From contig JAUIEC010000006.1 in assembly GCA_030428945.1 (NCBI GenBank), positions 244,526 through 308,525 of the forward strand: a stretch of 64,000 bases of DNA. The letters are read 5' to 3'. The translations under genes were made by a program, and so were the position numbers. The DNA comes from Phycisphaerae bacterium. Lineage in GTDB: Bacteria > Planctomycetota > Phycisphaerae > UBA1845 > Fen-1342. The stretch's first letter is position 1; the number at the start of each line of letters is the position of its first letter. Shown piece by piece: positions 51,427 through 59,734 of the stretch. The notes beneath the pieces were generated by a model. The model made no database searches. It was not told the origin of the DNA and saw only the letters and a program-made list of their open reading frames with translations.

Positions 51427-52095
51427 TCAGAGTTCCATCCGCTGTCCGGGTTGCAGGGGTTTGACCTCGATGTCCGTCGGCCGGAAGGCCGAGATGTCGC
51501 TGGTCAGGATCGGGAACGTTCCGTAGTGCATCGGGACGGTGACGGGGGCGCCGATCATCTCTGCGGCCAGGGTGCCGTGCTCGGGGCCCATCGTGAAGCG
51601 GTCGCCGACGGGGACGAGTGAGACGTCCGGCCGATACAGTTGGCCGATCAGTTTCAGGTCGCCGAACAGGCCGGTGTCGCCCAGGTGGTAGATGGTCTTC
51701 TCGCCGATTCGGACGATGACGCCGCACGGCATTCCGAGGTAGCGGCCTTCGTAGCTCGATGAGTGGAACGCCTGCGTGAAGGCGACGAAGCCGAAGTCGG
51801 TGTTGATTCGCCCGCCGGGGTTGCCCGGCTCGCACTTCTCGTAGCCCTGCTCGCCGCAGAAGTTGCAGATCTCGTAGGCTGCGTAGATCGTGGCCTCGTT
51901 CGCCCGGGCGATCTCCAGCGTGTCGCCGAAGTGATCCTCATGTCCGTGCGTCAGCACGACGTGGCCGGCCTTGATCTGCTGGGGTTCGTGCCGGGCGACC
52001 GGGTTGCCGGTCAGGAACGGATCGATGACCACCGCGTGCGGACCGTGCTCGATCAGGAAGGCCGAGTGGCCGAGGAAGGTGAGGCTGACTGACAT
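51427..52095 (-). CDS. UPF0173-type metal-dependent hydrolase (MBL fold)
   Basis: The 222-residue protein belongs to the metallo-beta-lactamase superfamily, in the group annotated UPF0173/YtkL. Metal-binding motifs are VVLTHGHEDHFGD (HxHxDH), the later aspartate in YHLGDTGLFGD and the histidine in VPMHYGTFP. FLGHSAFLIEHG and VVIDPFLTGNP are the usual N-terminal strands. The family has no agreed substrate. ATG 52095 has GGAG 7 bases upstream. It is on the same strand as the M14 genes upstream with a gap of 84 bases, so it might be part of that transcript. Confidence 0.92.
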   Translation of the reverse strand: MSVSLTFLGHSAFLIEHGPHAVVIDPFLTGNPVARHEPQQIKAGHVVLTHGHEDHFGDTLEIARANEATIYAAYEICNFCGEQGYEKCEPGNPGGRINTDFGFVAFTQAFHSSSYEGRYLGMPCGVIVRIGEKTIYHLGDTGLFGDLKLIGQLYRPDVSLVPVGDRFTMGPEHGTLAAEMIGAPVTVPMHYGTFPILTSDISAFRPTDIEVKPLQPGQRMEL

Positions 52096-52179
52096 CGCTG
52101 ACTCCTTTCTTCCGGGCGCGGGGGACCAGGCGTGCGGGCGCGGCAACGATCCATCCGGCCCCCGCGTTCCGTCCGCAGG

Positions 52180-53898
52180 CTACTTCAATTCGATCGTCTG
52201 TTCCACGTTGGTGAAGCGTGGTCCGCTGCAGCGAATCGTGATCTCGCCGGAGCCGCTGACCAGCCACTGGGCGAAACGGCTGCCTTCGCCCGGAATGCCC
52301 TGGTCGAGCCACAGCTTGTGCGGCGTGGCGTCGACGAAATCGAACGTCGCCGTCGGCAGGCGGCTGTCCCGCAGCCCGCCGGCCAGGACCGTCACGCGCT
52401 GGCCGGACAGTTCGAGCACGTCGCGCGGGCCGTACTTGCGCAGGGCGCCCTGCGCGGTGGTGGTCGGGATCAACTGCGTGTTGTGCGCCTCGGCCTGGAT
52501 CCGCCACAGGTCGGGGCCGAGCGGCGTCACGCGGACGCCGCGGATCTCGACCCGCGGCATGTGCCGGGCGTGGAACATCGTGAACGCGAAGTTGCGGTGA
52601 CACTCTTCCTCGAGATGGAAAGGTGGTGGAATACGGCCGGCGGTCTTGATCGACCCCCCGATTTCGACCTGTCCGAGTTCGGGATGCTGGAACGGCTTCC
52701 AGTTGACGAAGGTCTGGCCGAACATCAGGTCGTCGGCGAAGTCCATCGACGACTGCCGGTCGGGCGACTCGCCGTCCAGGTAGTACTTCCCGCTGGTCCA
52801 CAGTTCGTTGGTGAAGCTGATGATGCCGAGGTCCTCGGCCGTCCAGTTGACCGTTCCGCCGTGCACCTTGTACAGGTCCTTCCAGATGATCATGTAGCGA
52901 TAGTGCGGCAGGATCTCCTCGCCGCGTTGCGCGATCCGGTCGTAGACGGCGACGTCGGCCCGCGGATAGTCGACGTACTTGGCCCCCGGGCCGCGGAGGA
53001 TCATGCCGCCGGTGTTGTGGTAGCTCTGGGCCGCCGCGATGTTCGGCCGCGCCAGGATGAAGCTCGCGATCGCCCGCGATTCCGGCAGGCTGAGCGGAAA
53101 CTCTCCGGCGCCGCGCTGGATGTAGTTCGGCTGCCAGTCGGCCGGCCAGTTGCGGTTCGTGTCATAGCCGCCGATTCCGTCCTCGTTGATCCGTCCGTCG
53201 CCGTCGTCGTCGATGCCTTCCCAGCCGAGGAAGCGATAGCGCTGGAAGTCGCCCCGGTCGTCCGGGCTGACGCGGGTCATCACCCGGGGATCCTGGCTGC
53301 TGGCCCGCATCGAACCGCCCGGGTCCGCGATCCGCATCATCAGGATGTGTCCGTCGCCGTCCAGGTCGTTCGGCCCGTCCTCGTCGAAGAGCCCGTCGCC
53401 GTCGTTGTCGGTCGGCTTGACGCCGCCGCGCGAGGAGTGGGCCGTGTTCGGCTGGCTGAACCAGTGGGCCCGCCCGTCGGGATTGACCATCGGAATGAAA
53501 TAGAACGAGTAGTGATCCATCAGCTCGGTCAGGCGGGCGACCTTGCCGTAGCTCTTGGTCAGGTACCAGATCGTGTAGAGGACCGTCTCGGTTCCCTGCA
53601 CCTCGTTGCCGTGGATGTTCGCGTCGATGTACATGCCCGGCTTGCTGTCGTGCGGACCCGTGCGGGCCACGTTCAGCGTCAGGGCCCAGACATCGTGGCC
53701 GGCGACGCTCTGCCCGAGCGACTCCATCGTCAGCAGGTCGGGGTAGGCGGCCACAAGCTGGCGGCAGATCTCGACGACCTCGTCGTAATCGTGCAACTGG
53801 TTCCAGGCGAGCTGAACCTTGCTGGGGTACTGGTAGCGCTCCTGCCCGACCGCGTGGCCGGCCAGCAGAAAGCCAAGTGCGAGTGCGAGGTATCGCAT
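52180..53898 (-). CDS. Secreted M14-family zinc carboxypeptidase
   Basis: The 572-residue protein has a signal peptide (RYLALALGFLLAGHAVG) and an M14 domain. The zinc ligands are in NIHGNEVQG (His and Glu, about residues 94 and 97) and SYHNTGG (about 295); the catalytic Glu is in FTNELWTSG (about 363). A calcium-binding-like insertion rich in DGDG (DNDGDGLFDEDGPNDLDGDG) lies around residue 170, as in other planctomycete M14 proteins. It should trim amino acids from peptide C-termini outside the cell or in the periplasm. A beta-rich C-terminal domain follows. Its start overlaps the stop of the upstream degenerate M14 gene by one base (TAATG), so the two are coupled. Confidence 0.93.
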   Translation of the reverse strand: MRYLALALGFLLAGHAVGQERYQYPSKVQLAWNQLHDYDEVVEICRQLVAAYPDLLTMESLGQSVAGHDVWALTLNVARTGPHDSKPGMYIDANIHGNEVQGTETVLYTIWYLTKSYGKVARLTELMDHYSFYFIPMVNPDGRAHWFSQPNTAHSSRGGVKPTDNDGDGLFDEDGPNDLDGDGHILMMRIADPGGSMRASSQDPRVMTRVSPDDRGDFQRYRFLGWEGIDDDGDGRINEDGIGGYDTNRNWPADWQPNYIQRGAGEFPLSLPESRAIASFILARPNIAAAQSYHNTGGMILRGPGAKYVDYPRADVAVYDRIAQRGEEILPHYRYMIIWKDLYKVHGGTVNWTAEDLGIISFTNELWTSGKYYLDGESPDRQSSMDFADDLMFGQTFVNWKPFQHPELGQVEIGGSIKTAGRIPPPFHLEEECHRNFAFTMFHARHMPRVEIRGVRVTPLGPDLWRIQAEAHNTQLIPTTTAQGALRKYGPRDVLELSGQRVTVLAGGLRDSRLPTATFDFVDATPHKLWLDQGIPGEGSRFAQWLVSGSGEITIRCSGPRFTNVEQTIELK

Positions 53899-55727
53899 TA
53901 CGGCGTTCCTCCGTTGCCGGCCGAGAGCCGGACCGGGACCTTGATGCTGCCGAGGGCCCGCTGGTAGACGTTCAGCGAGAACGTGTCGCCGGCCTTGCCG
54001 CGGATGAGCCACTGTACGTCGGCGGCACCACCGCTGCCGGCCAGGCGGTCGATCCGCTGGGCCCGCTGTCCGCCGACGATCCGCTCGGCCGGCAGTTCCG
54101 GCCGGACGACGAGCGCGGGCTGGCGGGTGTGCCCCGCGATCGCGGTGTGGGTTGGCAGGTAGCCGGTGTTGACCAGCGTCAGCTCGACCCGCCACAGGTC
54201 GGCCCCGAGTTCGTCGGTCACCGGCGGACGGGCCTCGACGGCCGGCAGCAGCGCGGACGCATGCGCCAGGAACGTCGCCTGGGCCGTGACCAGGTCGGGC
54301 AGTTCAGCGGCCGGGGCCGCGGTCTGGACGAACGGCGCGAAGCCGCCGAGTTCGACGGCGCCGAGGCTGGGATGTTCGAACGCCGTCCAGGTCCGGAAGG
54401 CGTCGGGCCGGCCGGACGCATCGGCCCAGGCGAGCCACTTGCTGCCGGTCACGCGCCGGCCGAGGGGATCGTCGGACGGCTTGTTCTCGTCGGTCTTCTT
54501 CCGGTCCCGCTTCCCGCCGTCTTTCTCAGGCTTCGGTTTCGCGTCGTCGCCGTCCTCGGCAGTTTCCGTGTCCGGCGAGGCGTCGGGCTGTGTCGTCGGC
54601 TGGCTGGCGGGTTCGGGCTTGCGGTCGAGCGGCCACCATGGCCGGATGGCGAACGTGGTGATGGCCCGCTGGCTGTAGAGCCATGCGAACAGGGCGCCTT
54701 CGGGGTTGCTGCCGTCGGAGCCGGTCAGCCCGGTCTGTTCCTTGAACGCCTTGGCGATGTGCTGGTAGCGGGCGACATCGTCGGGGTGCAGGTCGCGATA
54801 GGACTGGCCGTCGGGTCCGCGGGTCTTGCCCTTCGGCACGTCGATCAGGTTGTCGTGCAGACCGTAGAGCAGCGCGAGCGTGATCTGCGGGTGGTCGGCG
54901 ACGAACGTGGCCAGGCCGCGGTTCTCGGGCTCGGAAAGCTGGTACTGGCCGTGCTGGCTGTTGCCGGGCGCGAAAAAGTGCGGCCAGTTGCGATCCAGGT
55001 CGACGCCGCCGGCGCCGTCTTCGTTGCGGTGCCCGTCGGCGTCGTCGTCGAGGCCCTCGAGTTCGAGGCGGTGCGTGCCGCGGAGGCCCTCGACCGGGTC
55101 GGCCGGTTTCATCAGGCGGGGATGGTCGGGGTCGGCCAGCCAGGTTCCGTGCGGGTCGGGAATCCGCATGACGCTGATGATGCCGTCGCCGTCCAGGTCA
55201 TTGACGCCATCCTCGTTGACGACGCCGTCGCGGTCGTGATCGGTGGCCCGCGCGTTGTGCGGCTGGGCGTGCCAGACGTCGCCGAAGAAGCGCTCGCAGC
55301 CGTCCGGGTTCAGGCGCGGAACGACGTAGACCTGCCGGCTGGCGAGCAGGTCGTGCAGGTCGTGGTCTTCGTCGCCGAGCGCGTCGACCAGTTGGCGGGC
55401 GAGCCCGAGGCAGACGGCCGAGCCGGTCGGGTCGTTGCCGGAGACGCCGCCCACCAGCAACACGGCCTGGCGGTCCTCGGGCGGCCGCGGTCCGGTGTCG
55501 GCCAGGCTGAGGAGCCAGACCTCCCGGCCCGCCGATGTCCGGGCGAGGACGTCGAGCGTGGCGCGTGGTCCGGCTCGTTCGACCAGGGCCCGCAGTTCCT
55601 GTCCCAGCCGGGCGTGGTCGTGGTAGCCGGCCGTTCGCTCGGCGTTTCTGGTTTCCTGGGCCGGAGCGGCTGCGGTGCAGACCAGTCCGACCAGTGCGGT
55701 AAGCAGGCGGTTCTTGCCAGGTTGCAT
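53898..55727 (-). CDS. Degenerate M14-family carboxypeptidase homologue
   Basis: The 609-residue protein has a signal peptide (NRLLTALVGLVCTAAAPAQ) and the same domain order as its downstream neighbour, including a DGDG insertion (DRDGVVNEDGVNDLDGDGII). The active site is changed: HGNE is replaced by SGND (about residue 94), and the catalytic Glu region by AIRPWWPL (about 359). Only the third metal ligand His (LYGLHDNLIDV) remains. A lysine/aspartate-rich linker (KPKPEKDGGKRDRKKTDEN) splits the protein around residue 415. It is probably not an active peptidase and may bind peptides or partner the active enzyme. The ATG at 55727 has AGGA 8 bases upstream; an ATG at 55751 lacks one. Confidence 0.88.
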   Translation of the reverse strand: MQPGKNRLLTALVGLVCTAAAPAQETRNAERTAGYHDHARLGQELRALVERAGPRATLDVLARTSAGREVWLLSLADTGPRPPEDRQAVLLVGGVSGNDPTGSAVCLGLARQLVDALGDEDHDLHDLLASRQVYVVPRLNPDGCERFFGDVWHAQPHNARATDHDRDGVVNEDGVNDLDGDGIISVMRIPDPHGTWLADPDHPRLMKPADPVEGLRGTHRLELEGLDDDADGHRNEDGAGGVDLDRNWPHFFAPGNSQHGQYQLSEPENRGLATFVADHPQITLALLYGLHDNLIDVPKGKTRGPDGQSYRDLHPDDVARYQHIAKAFKEQTGLTGSDGSNPEGALFAWLYSQRAITTFAIRPWWPLDRKPEPASQPTTQPDASPDTETAEDGDDAKPKPEKDGGKRDRKKTDENKPSDDPLGRRVTGSKWLAWADASGRPDAFRTWTAFEHPSLGAVELGGFAPFVQTAAPAAELPDLVTAQATFLAHASALLPAVEARPPVTDELGADLWRVELTLVNTGYLPTHTAIAGHTRQPALVVRPELPAERIVGGQRAQRIDRLAGSGGAADVQWLIRGKAGDTFSLNVYQRALGSIKVPVRLSAGNGGTP

Positions 55728-55843
55728 GCCGGTGTCCTGAGGGTTCGCCATTGTCGGACCCGGGATTGTAACGTCGCGCGCGGATGCGCGGGAGGAAGGG
55801 ACCGAGGGAGCGCCGCGCTCTTCCGCCTTTCACGCGCAACGGC

Positions 55844-55883
55844 CGGCGGCGACCGATCCGCCCGAAGGGATCGATCGCCGCCG
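55844..55883 (-). terminator. Long hairpin after the subtilase gene
   Basis: CGGCGGCGA (55844-55852) pairs with TCGCCGCCG (55875-55883), and the inner CGATCC (55854-55859) pairs with GGATCG (55868-55873), giving an almost continuous stem of about 15 bp. It lies 26 bases after the stop at 55909. No T-tract follows, so it may act as an RNA-stabilising or rho-assisted end. Confidence 0.5.
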
Positions 55884-55908
55884 CGGTTTCGCCGTTGCGG
55901 TTGCCGGT

Positions 55909-58900
55909 TCAGGAGCAGGTGGCTCCGAACTCGGCCAGCAGGTTGGCGAGGTCGGTCAGATCGACATCGCCGTCTCCGTCGCTGTCGCCGTCGGCGGCCG
56001 TGGCGCCGCCGTTGCCGAAGTTGCTCAGCAGGGTGGCCAGGTCGGTCAGGTCCACCGTGCCGCTGCCGTCGGTGTCGGTCAGGCAGCCGCCGGCGTCGTC
56101 ACACGTCCGCGTGCGGACGAGGAAGTCGTCGATGGCCGCTTCGACCAGCGACGGGTCGGCGGCGTCGGCCGCGATGAAGCGAACCTGGACGGTGCTGGTC
56201 AGCGCGACGAAGTCGGCCACGTTGAACGCGTGCTGAATCCAGCCGCCCGAGTTCTCGGCGCCGTCCGGCCCGACCGTTTCGACGTTGACCCAGTTGACTC
56301 CGTCGTCGGTGATGTCGACCGTGAAGACGTCGGTGCGGGGTGTCGCGCCGGCGTCGTTCGAGAACCACCGCCAGTAGCTGATCAGCGCGGTCTCGGCACC
56401 GGTCAGGTCGAACGTCGGCGAGGTCAGGGTCGTCGCGCCGCCGTCGACATCGTTGGATCCGAGTCCTGCCCCCGCCAGGCCGTCGGTCACCCAGCAGTCG
56501 GTGCCGGCCGGCGAGTGATCGTCCTCGGGCTGGGCGGCGGTGGCTTCGGGATCCATCCGGTTCCAGATGCCGGCCGTGGCCGTGTCACCGGGCGCGCCGA
56601 CGGTCCAGCCGCTGTCGGTCTCGAACATGTCGTCGAGCGGGACGGCTTCGACGCCGACCTCGGCGCTGAAGGTACTGGCCGGGTAGTCGACGGGTTCGGT
56701 CCGGGTGGTGCCGCCGTCGCCGGAGACGGCGACGTGGAAGTCGATCGTCTGGTTGCAGTCGAGGGCCGGGAGCGTCGCGCGGTAGTTGTCGCCGCCGTCC
56801 GGTGTCAGCGGGCTGCTGAGCAGGCTGCCGCCGTCAATGCTGTAGAGCAGTTCGGCGGTCGTGATGTTCTCATTCCCCGGGACGATCTCGACGGTGAAGT
56901 CGGTGCTGGTGCCGGGTTGCACCAGGTTCGGCGGCGCGGCGGGCAGGCCCAGGCTGAACGGCACGTCGGGGGTCACCGCCCCGCTGGCGACGATCGCGTA
57001 GCCCTGCGTGCCGACGTTGACGGCGTTCGCGCGGATGCGAATGGTCCACAGCCCGGTGGCCGGGGTGTTGAAGTGCGCCTGCTCGACGTTGTTGATCGCG
57101 TCGGCGGTGCCGCCCGACGCGGATACCCCGCCGCTGAAGACGTTGCCGCGATAGAGGGTGGCATCGGGCGCGATGACTTCGAGGTCGAGGTCGTTGATCG
57201 CGGCGCTGGACGCGCCGGACGCGGCCGGCGGATCGGTCCAGACGAGCGTCACTTTCAGCCGGTTGCCGCTGTCGGTCACGTCGATTTCGTAGTCGACGAA
57301 CTCGCCGGTGTTCAGTCCGTCGGCGTTGCGGAGGTCATCGATGAACAGGGCCCGGGAATCGCCGGCGAGGGGCAGGGCCCGGTCGAGCCGCACCCGGCCC
57401 CAGCCTTCGAGGTTGCTGGGGTAGCCGCTGACGCCGGTCATGTCGACGCAGGCGTTCAGCACGGTGGCCTTGACCAGGGCGCCGCTCGGGGAAAAGGCAT
57501 CGACGGGCTGGGCGGACCCCGAGGGGTAGAACCCGTCCACGTAGTACTGGCGGACGAGCAGCGCCGCCCCGGCCACGGCCGGGCAGGCCATCGAGGTGCC
57601 GGTCATGCTGGTTGTGCTGCAGGCGGTGCTGCTGGCGGCCGAGGTCGTTCCGCAGCCGGGCAGGTAGGCCTCCGGTTTGCGGCGACCGTCCGCGGTCGGG
57701 CCGACGCCGCCGGAGCAGTGGCTGGCCTGGTTGGGGGTGTCCTGGCTGGCGCCGACGGCCAGCAGGTTCTTGGCGTTGTCGGGATTGCGCAGCGAGGACA
57801 GGTTGGTGACGGCGAACAGGACCAGCGAGTCTTCGTTGTCGTAGCTGAAGCGGTCGACGCCGCGGGTCAGTCCGTTGTAGGCGGTGGTGCCGTCGTCGCC
57901 CCAACTGTTGGTGTGCACGCGGGCGCCCTGGTCATGGTGCAGTTGCAGCGAGTTGTACATGGCGGTGTCGGTGAACGAGGGGACATCGTCGAAGACAAGC
58001 TGGCCTTCGTAGGCGATGCCGCGGGTGTTCGCCTCGGCGCCGTTGTCGCCGACGACCGTGGCGCCGACGTGGGTGCCGTGTGAGTTCGAGCCCGCGGCGG
58101 TGTTGTAGGCGACGATCTTGCCGGCGAACGAGCAGTGGTTCGAATCGATCTTGCCGTCCATCACGCCGGCGATCTGTCCGCCGCCGCGGATGCCGACGTC
58201 GTAGAGCGGCGTGTCGCCGGACGTGTTGGTCTGGGCGATCCAGCGGGTCGTGTTGTTTCGAAGGCTGACGTCGGGCGCTTCCTCGACGAACTGAACCTCG
58301 GCGATCGCCGCCAGCGCGGGAACGTCCGCCAGCGGCAGTTCGACGCCGAGTTCGCTCTGCGCGCCGTAGCGGTCGACCCGCAGCAGGTTGGCGGCGCCGC
58401 CGGCCAGGATCGCAGCGACGCCGGCGGCCTCGTCCGCCCCGTCGAAGAGCGTCACGTCGACGACGACGCGTCCGGCCTCGCGCAAGTCCTGCCGGTCGTC
58501 ACTGGCGTAAGGTCGCGCACCGATGCCGGGGGCGATCTTCCAGTCATTCCGATAGTCGCCGACCCACTGCACGAAGCCGAGGGCCCGCAGGTCCTGCGGC
58601 GTCGCCCTATCGAAACGGACCAGGTAGGCGAAGTTCGGCAGGTAATCGCCCAGCGCGACGCCGGCCTGTTGCAGCGCCGTCCGCCTGGCCGGGGTCAGCG
58701 GGCCGTCAAGCTGCAGCACGTAGCGGGCGTCCGACGCGAACGCGGCATCGTCGGCCAGCAGGTTCGGCAGGGAATCGGTGGCCACCGCGGCCTCGTGCGC
58801 CTGCAGGCTGAGCCAGCCGGGCACGTTGGCGAGATCCTGCACCGGCACCTCGGCCAGGCGGACGCCGCTATCGGCCAGGGCGCCCCCCGCAAGGGCGGCA

Positions 58901-58941
58901 CCGGCCACGATCGAGACAGACAGACGCAAAGAGGCGCGCAT
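55909..58941 (-). CDS. Secreted subtilisin-like serine protease with dockerin-like domain
   Basis: The 1,010-residue protein has a signal peptide (RASLRLSVSIVAGAALAGGA), a prodomain-like region and an S8 peptidase domain. The triad is Asp in IAGVMDGKID (about 260), His in GSNSHGTHVGATVVG (about 287) and Ser in TGTSMACPAVAGA (about 447). Beta domains follow, including a P-domain-like part (NNVEQAHFNTPATGLWTIRI). The C-terminus (about 948-1010) carries two calcium-loop repeats, TDTDGSGTVDLTDLATLLSN and DSDGDGDVDLTDLANLLAEF, typical of planctomycete dockerin-like domains. It should degrade proteins outside the cell. ATG 58941 has GGAGG 6 bases upstream. No cohesin protein is in the window. Confidence 0.95.
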   Translation of the reverse strand: MRASLRLSVSIVAGAALAGGALADSGVRLAEVPVQDLANVPGWLSLQAHEAAVATDSLPNLLADDAAFASDARYVLQLDGPLTPARRTALQQAGVALGDYLPNFAYLVRFDRATPQDLRALGFVQWVGDYRNDWKIAPGIGARPYASDDRQDLREAGRVVVDVTLFDGADEAAGVAAILAGGAANLLRVDRYGAQSELGVELPLADVPALAAIAEVQFVEEAPDVSLRNNTTRWIAQTNTSGDTPLYDVGIRGGGQIAGVMDGKIDSNHCSFAGKIVAYNTAAGSNSHGTHVGATVVGDNGAEANTRGIAYEGQLVFDDVPSFTDTAMYNSLQLHHDQGARVHTNSWGDDGTTAYNGLTRGVDRFSYDNEDSLVLFAVTNLSSLRNPDNAKNLLAVGASQDTPNQASHCSGGVGPTADGRRKPEAYLPGCGTTSAASSTACSTTSMTGTSMACPAVAGAALLVRQYYVDGFYPSGSAQPVDAFSPSGALVKATVLNACVDMTGVSGYPSNLEGWGRVRLDRALPLAGDSRALFIDDLRNADGLNTGEFVDYEIDVTDSGNRLKVTLVWTDPPAASGASSAAINDLDLEVIAPDATLYRGNVFSGGVSASGGTADAINNVEQAHFNTPATGLWTIRIRANAVNVGTQGYAIVASGAVTPDVPFSLGLPAAPPNLVQPGTSTDFTVEIVPGNENITTAELLYSIDGGSLLSSPLTPDGGDNYRATLPALDCNQTIDFHVAVSGDGGTTRTEPVDYPASTFSAEVGVEAVPLDDMFETDSGWTVGAPGDTATAGIWNRMDPEATAAQPEDDHSPAGTDCWVTDGLAGAGLGSNDVDGGATTLTSPTFDLTGAETALISYWRWFSNDAGATPRTDVFTVDITDDGVNWVNVETVGPDGAENSGGWIQHAFNVADFVALTSTVQVRFIAADAADPSLVEAAIDDFLVRTRTCDDAGGCLTDTDGSGTVDLTDLATLLSNFGNGGATAADGDSDGDGDVDLTDLANLLAEFGATCS

Positions 58942-59036
58942 GGTTCCCTCCAAGAAACGTGAGCTCCCGAACGGTCGCGACTGGACCGAAGCCCCGATGG
59001 TAGCAGACCCGGCCAGCCCGGCACAAACAAAAGAAG

Positions 59037-59120
59037 AAGGGAGCGAGGGAGCAAGGGAGCGAGGGAGCGAGGTTGGGGAGCGAGGGAGTCGAGGGAGCAA
59101 GGGAGCCGGGGGGGAAGGGA
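59037..59120. repeat. Octamer repeat tract (GGGAGCGA)
   Basis: About ten degenerate copies of GGGAGCGA/GGGAGCAA lie directly upstream of the subtilase gene and before the 106-bp array. The purine strand is the plus strand here. The wider gap 58942-59734 contains this tract, the array and a second octamer tract, but no gene. Confidence 0.9.
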
Positions 59121-59128
59121 GCTGACGA

Positions 59129-59670
59129 GCAGCCGGAAGACAACTCTTAAACGCTTGAGCAGCCCCCCCGTCTCCTGTGAGGAAGCTGCATCCTCTCTTC
59201 TGTGGCACCGGCGTCCCGCCGGTGGTTCAGCCCCGCAGCCGGAAGACAACTCTTGAGCGTTTGAGCAGCCCCACCGTCTCCTGTGAGGGAATTGCATCCT
59301 CTCTTCTGTGGCACCGGCGTCCCGCCGGTGGTTCAGCCCCGCAGCCGGAAGACAACTCTCGAGCGCTTGAGCAGCCCCACCGTCTCCTGTGAGGGAATTG
59401 CATCCTCTCTTCTGTGGCACCGGCGTCCTGCCGGTGGTTCAGCCCCGCAGCCGGAAGACAACTCTTGAGCGTTTGAGCAGCCCCCCGGTCTCCTGTGAGG
59501 AAGCTGCATCCTCTCCCCTGTGGCACCGGCGTCCCGCCGGTGGTTCAGCCCTGCAGCCGGAAGACAACTCTTGAGCGTTTGAGCAGACCCCCGTCTCCTG
59601 TGAGGAAGCTGCATCCTCTCTTCTGTGGCACCGGCGTCCCGCCGGTGGTTCAGCCCCGCAGCCGGACGAC
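59129..59670. repeat. Tandem array of five 106-bp hairpin repeats
   Basis: The units hold the palindrome CACCGGCG-TCC-CGCCGGTG at 59206, 59312, 59418, 59524 and 59629, giving spacings of 106, 106, 106 and 105. The third copy has a TCCTG variant in the loop side. Each unit also carries GCAGCCGGAAGACAACTCTT, GAGCAGCCCC and TCCTGTGAGG. The palindrome and its GTGGCAC flank are related to the 43-bp array at 45767-46135. Because 106 is not a multiple of 3, frames shift between units and coding is not supported. Confidence 0.95.
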
Positions 59671-59671
59671 G

Positions 59672-59729
59672 ACTCCCTCGCTCCCTGGCTCCCTCGCTCC
59701 CTCGCTCCCTCGCTCCCTGGCTCCCTTCA
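59672..59729. repeat. Octamer repeat tract (CTCCCTCG)
   Basis: About seven copies of CTCCCTCG/CTCCCTGG follow the 106-bp array and end just before the amylase stop. The purine strand is now the minus strand, opposite to the tract at 59037-59120, so the two tracts flank the array in inverted orientation. Confidence 0.9.
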
Positions 59730-59734
59730 GCCAG

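Noticed and set aside
59129..59670. Possible CRISPR array or repeat protein gene
   Set aside because: All of the 106-bp unit is conserved, so there are no spacers, and 106 is not a multiple of 3, so no stable reading frame exists.
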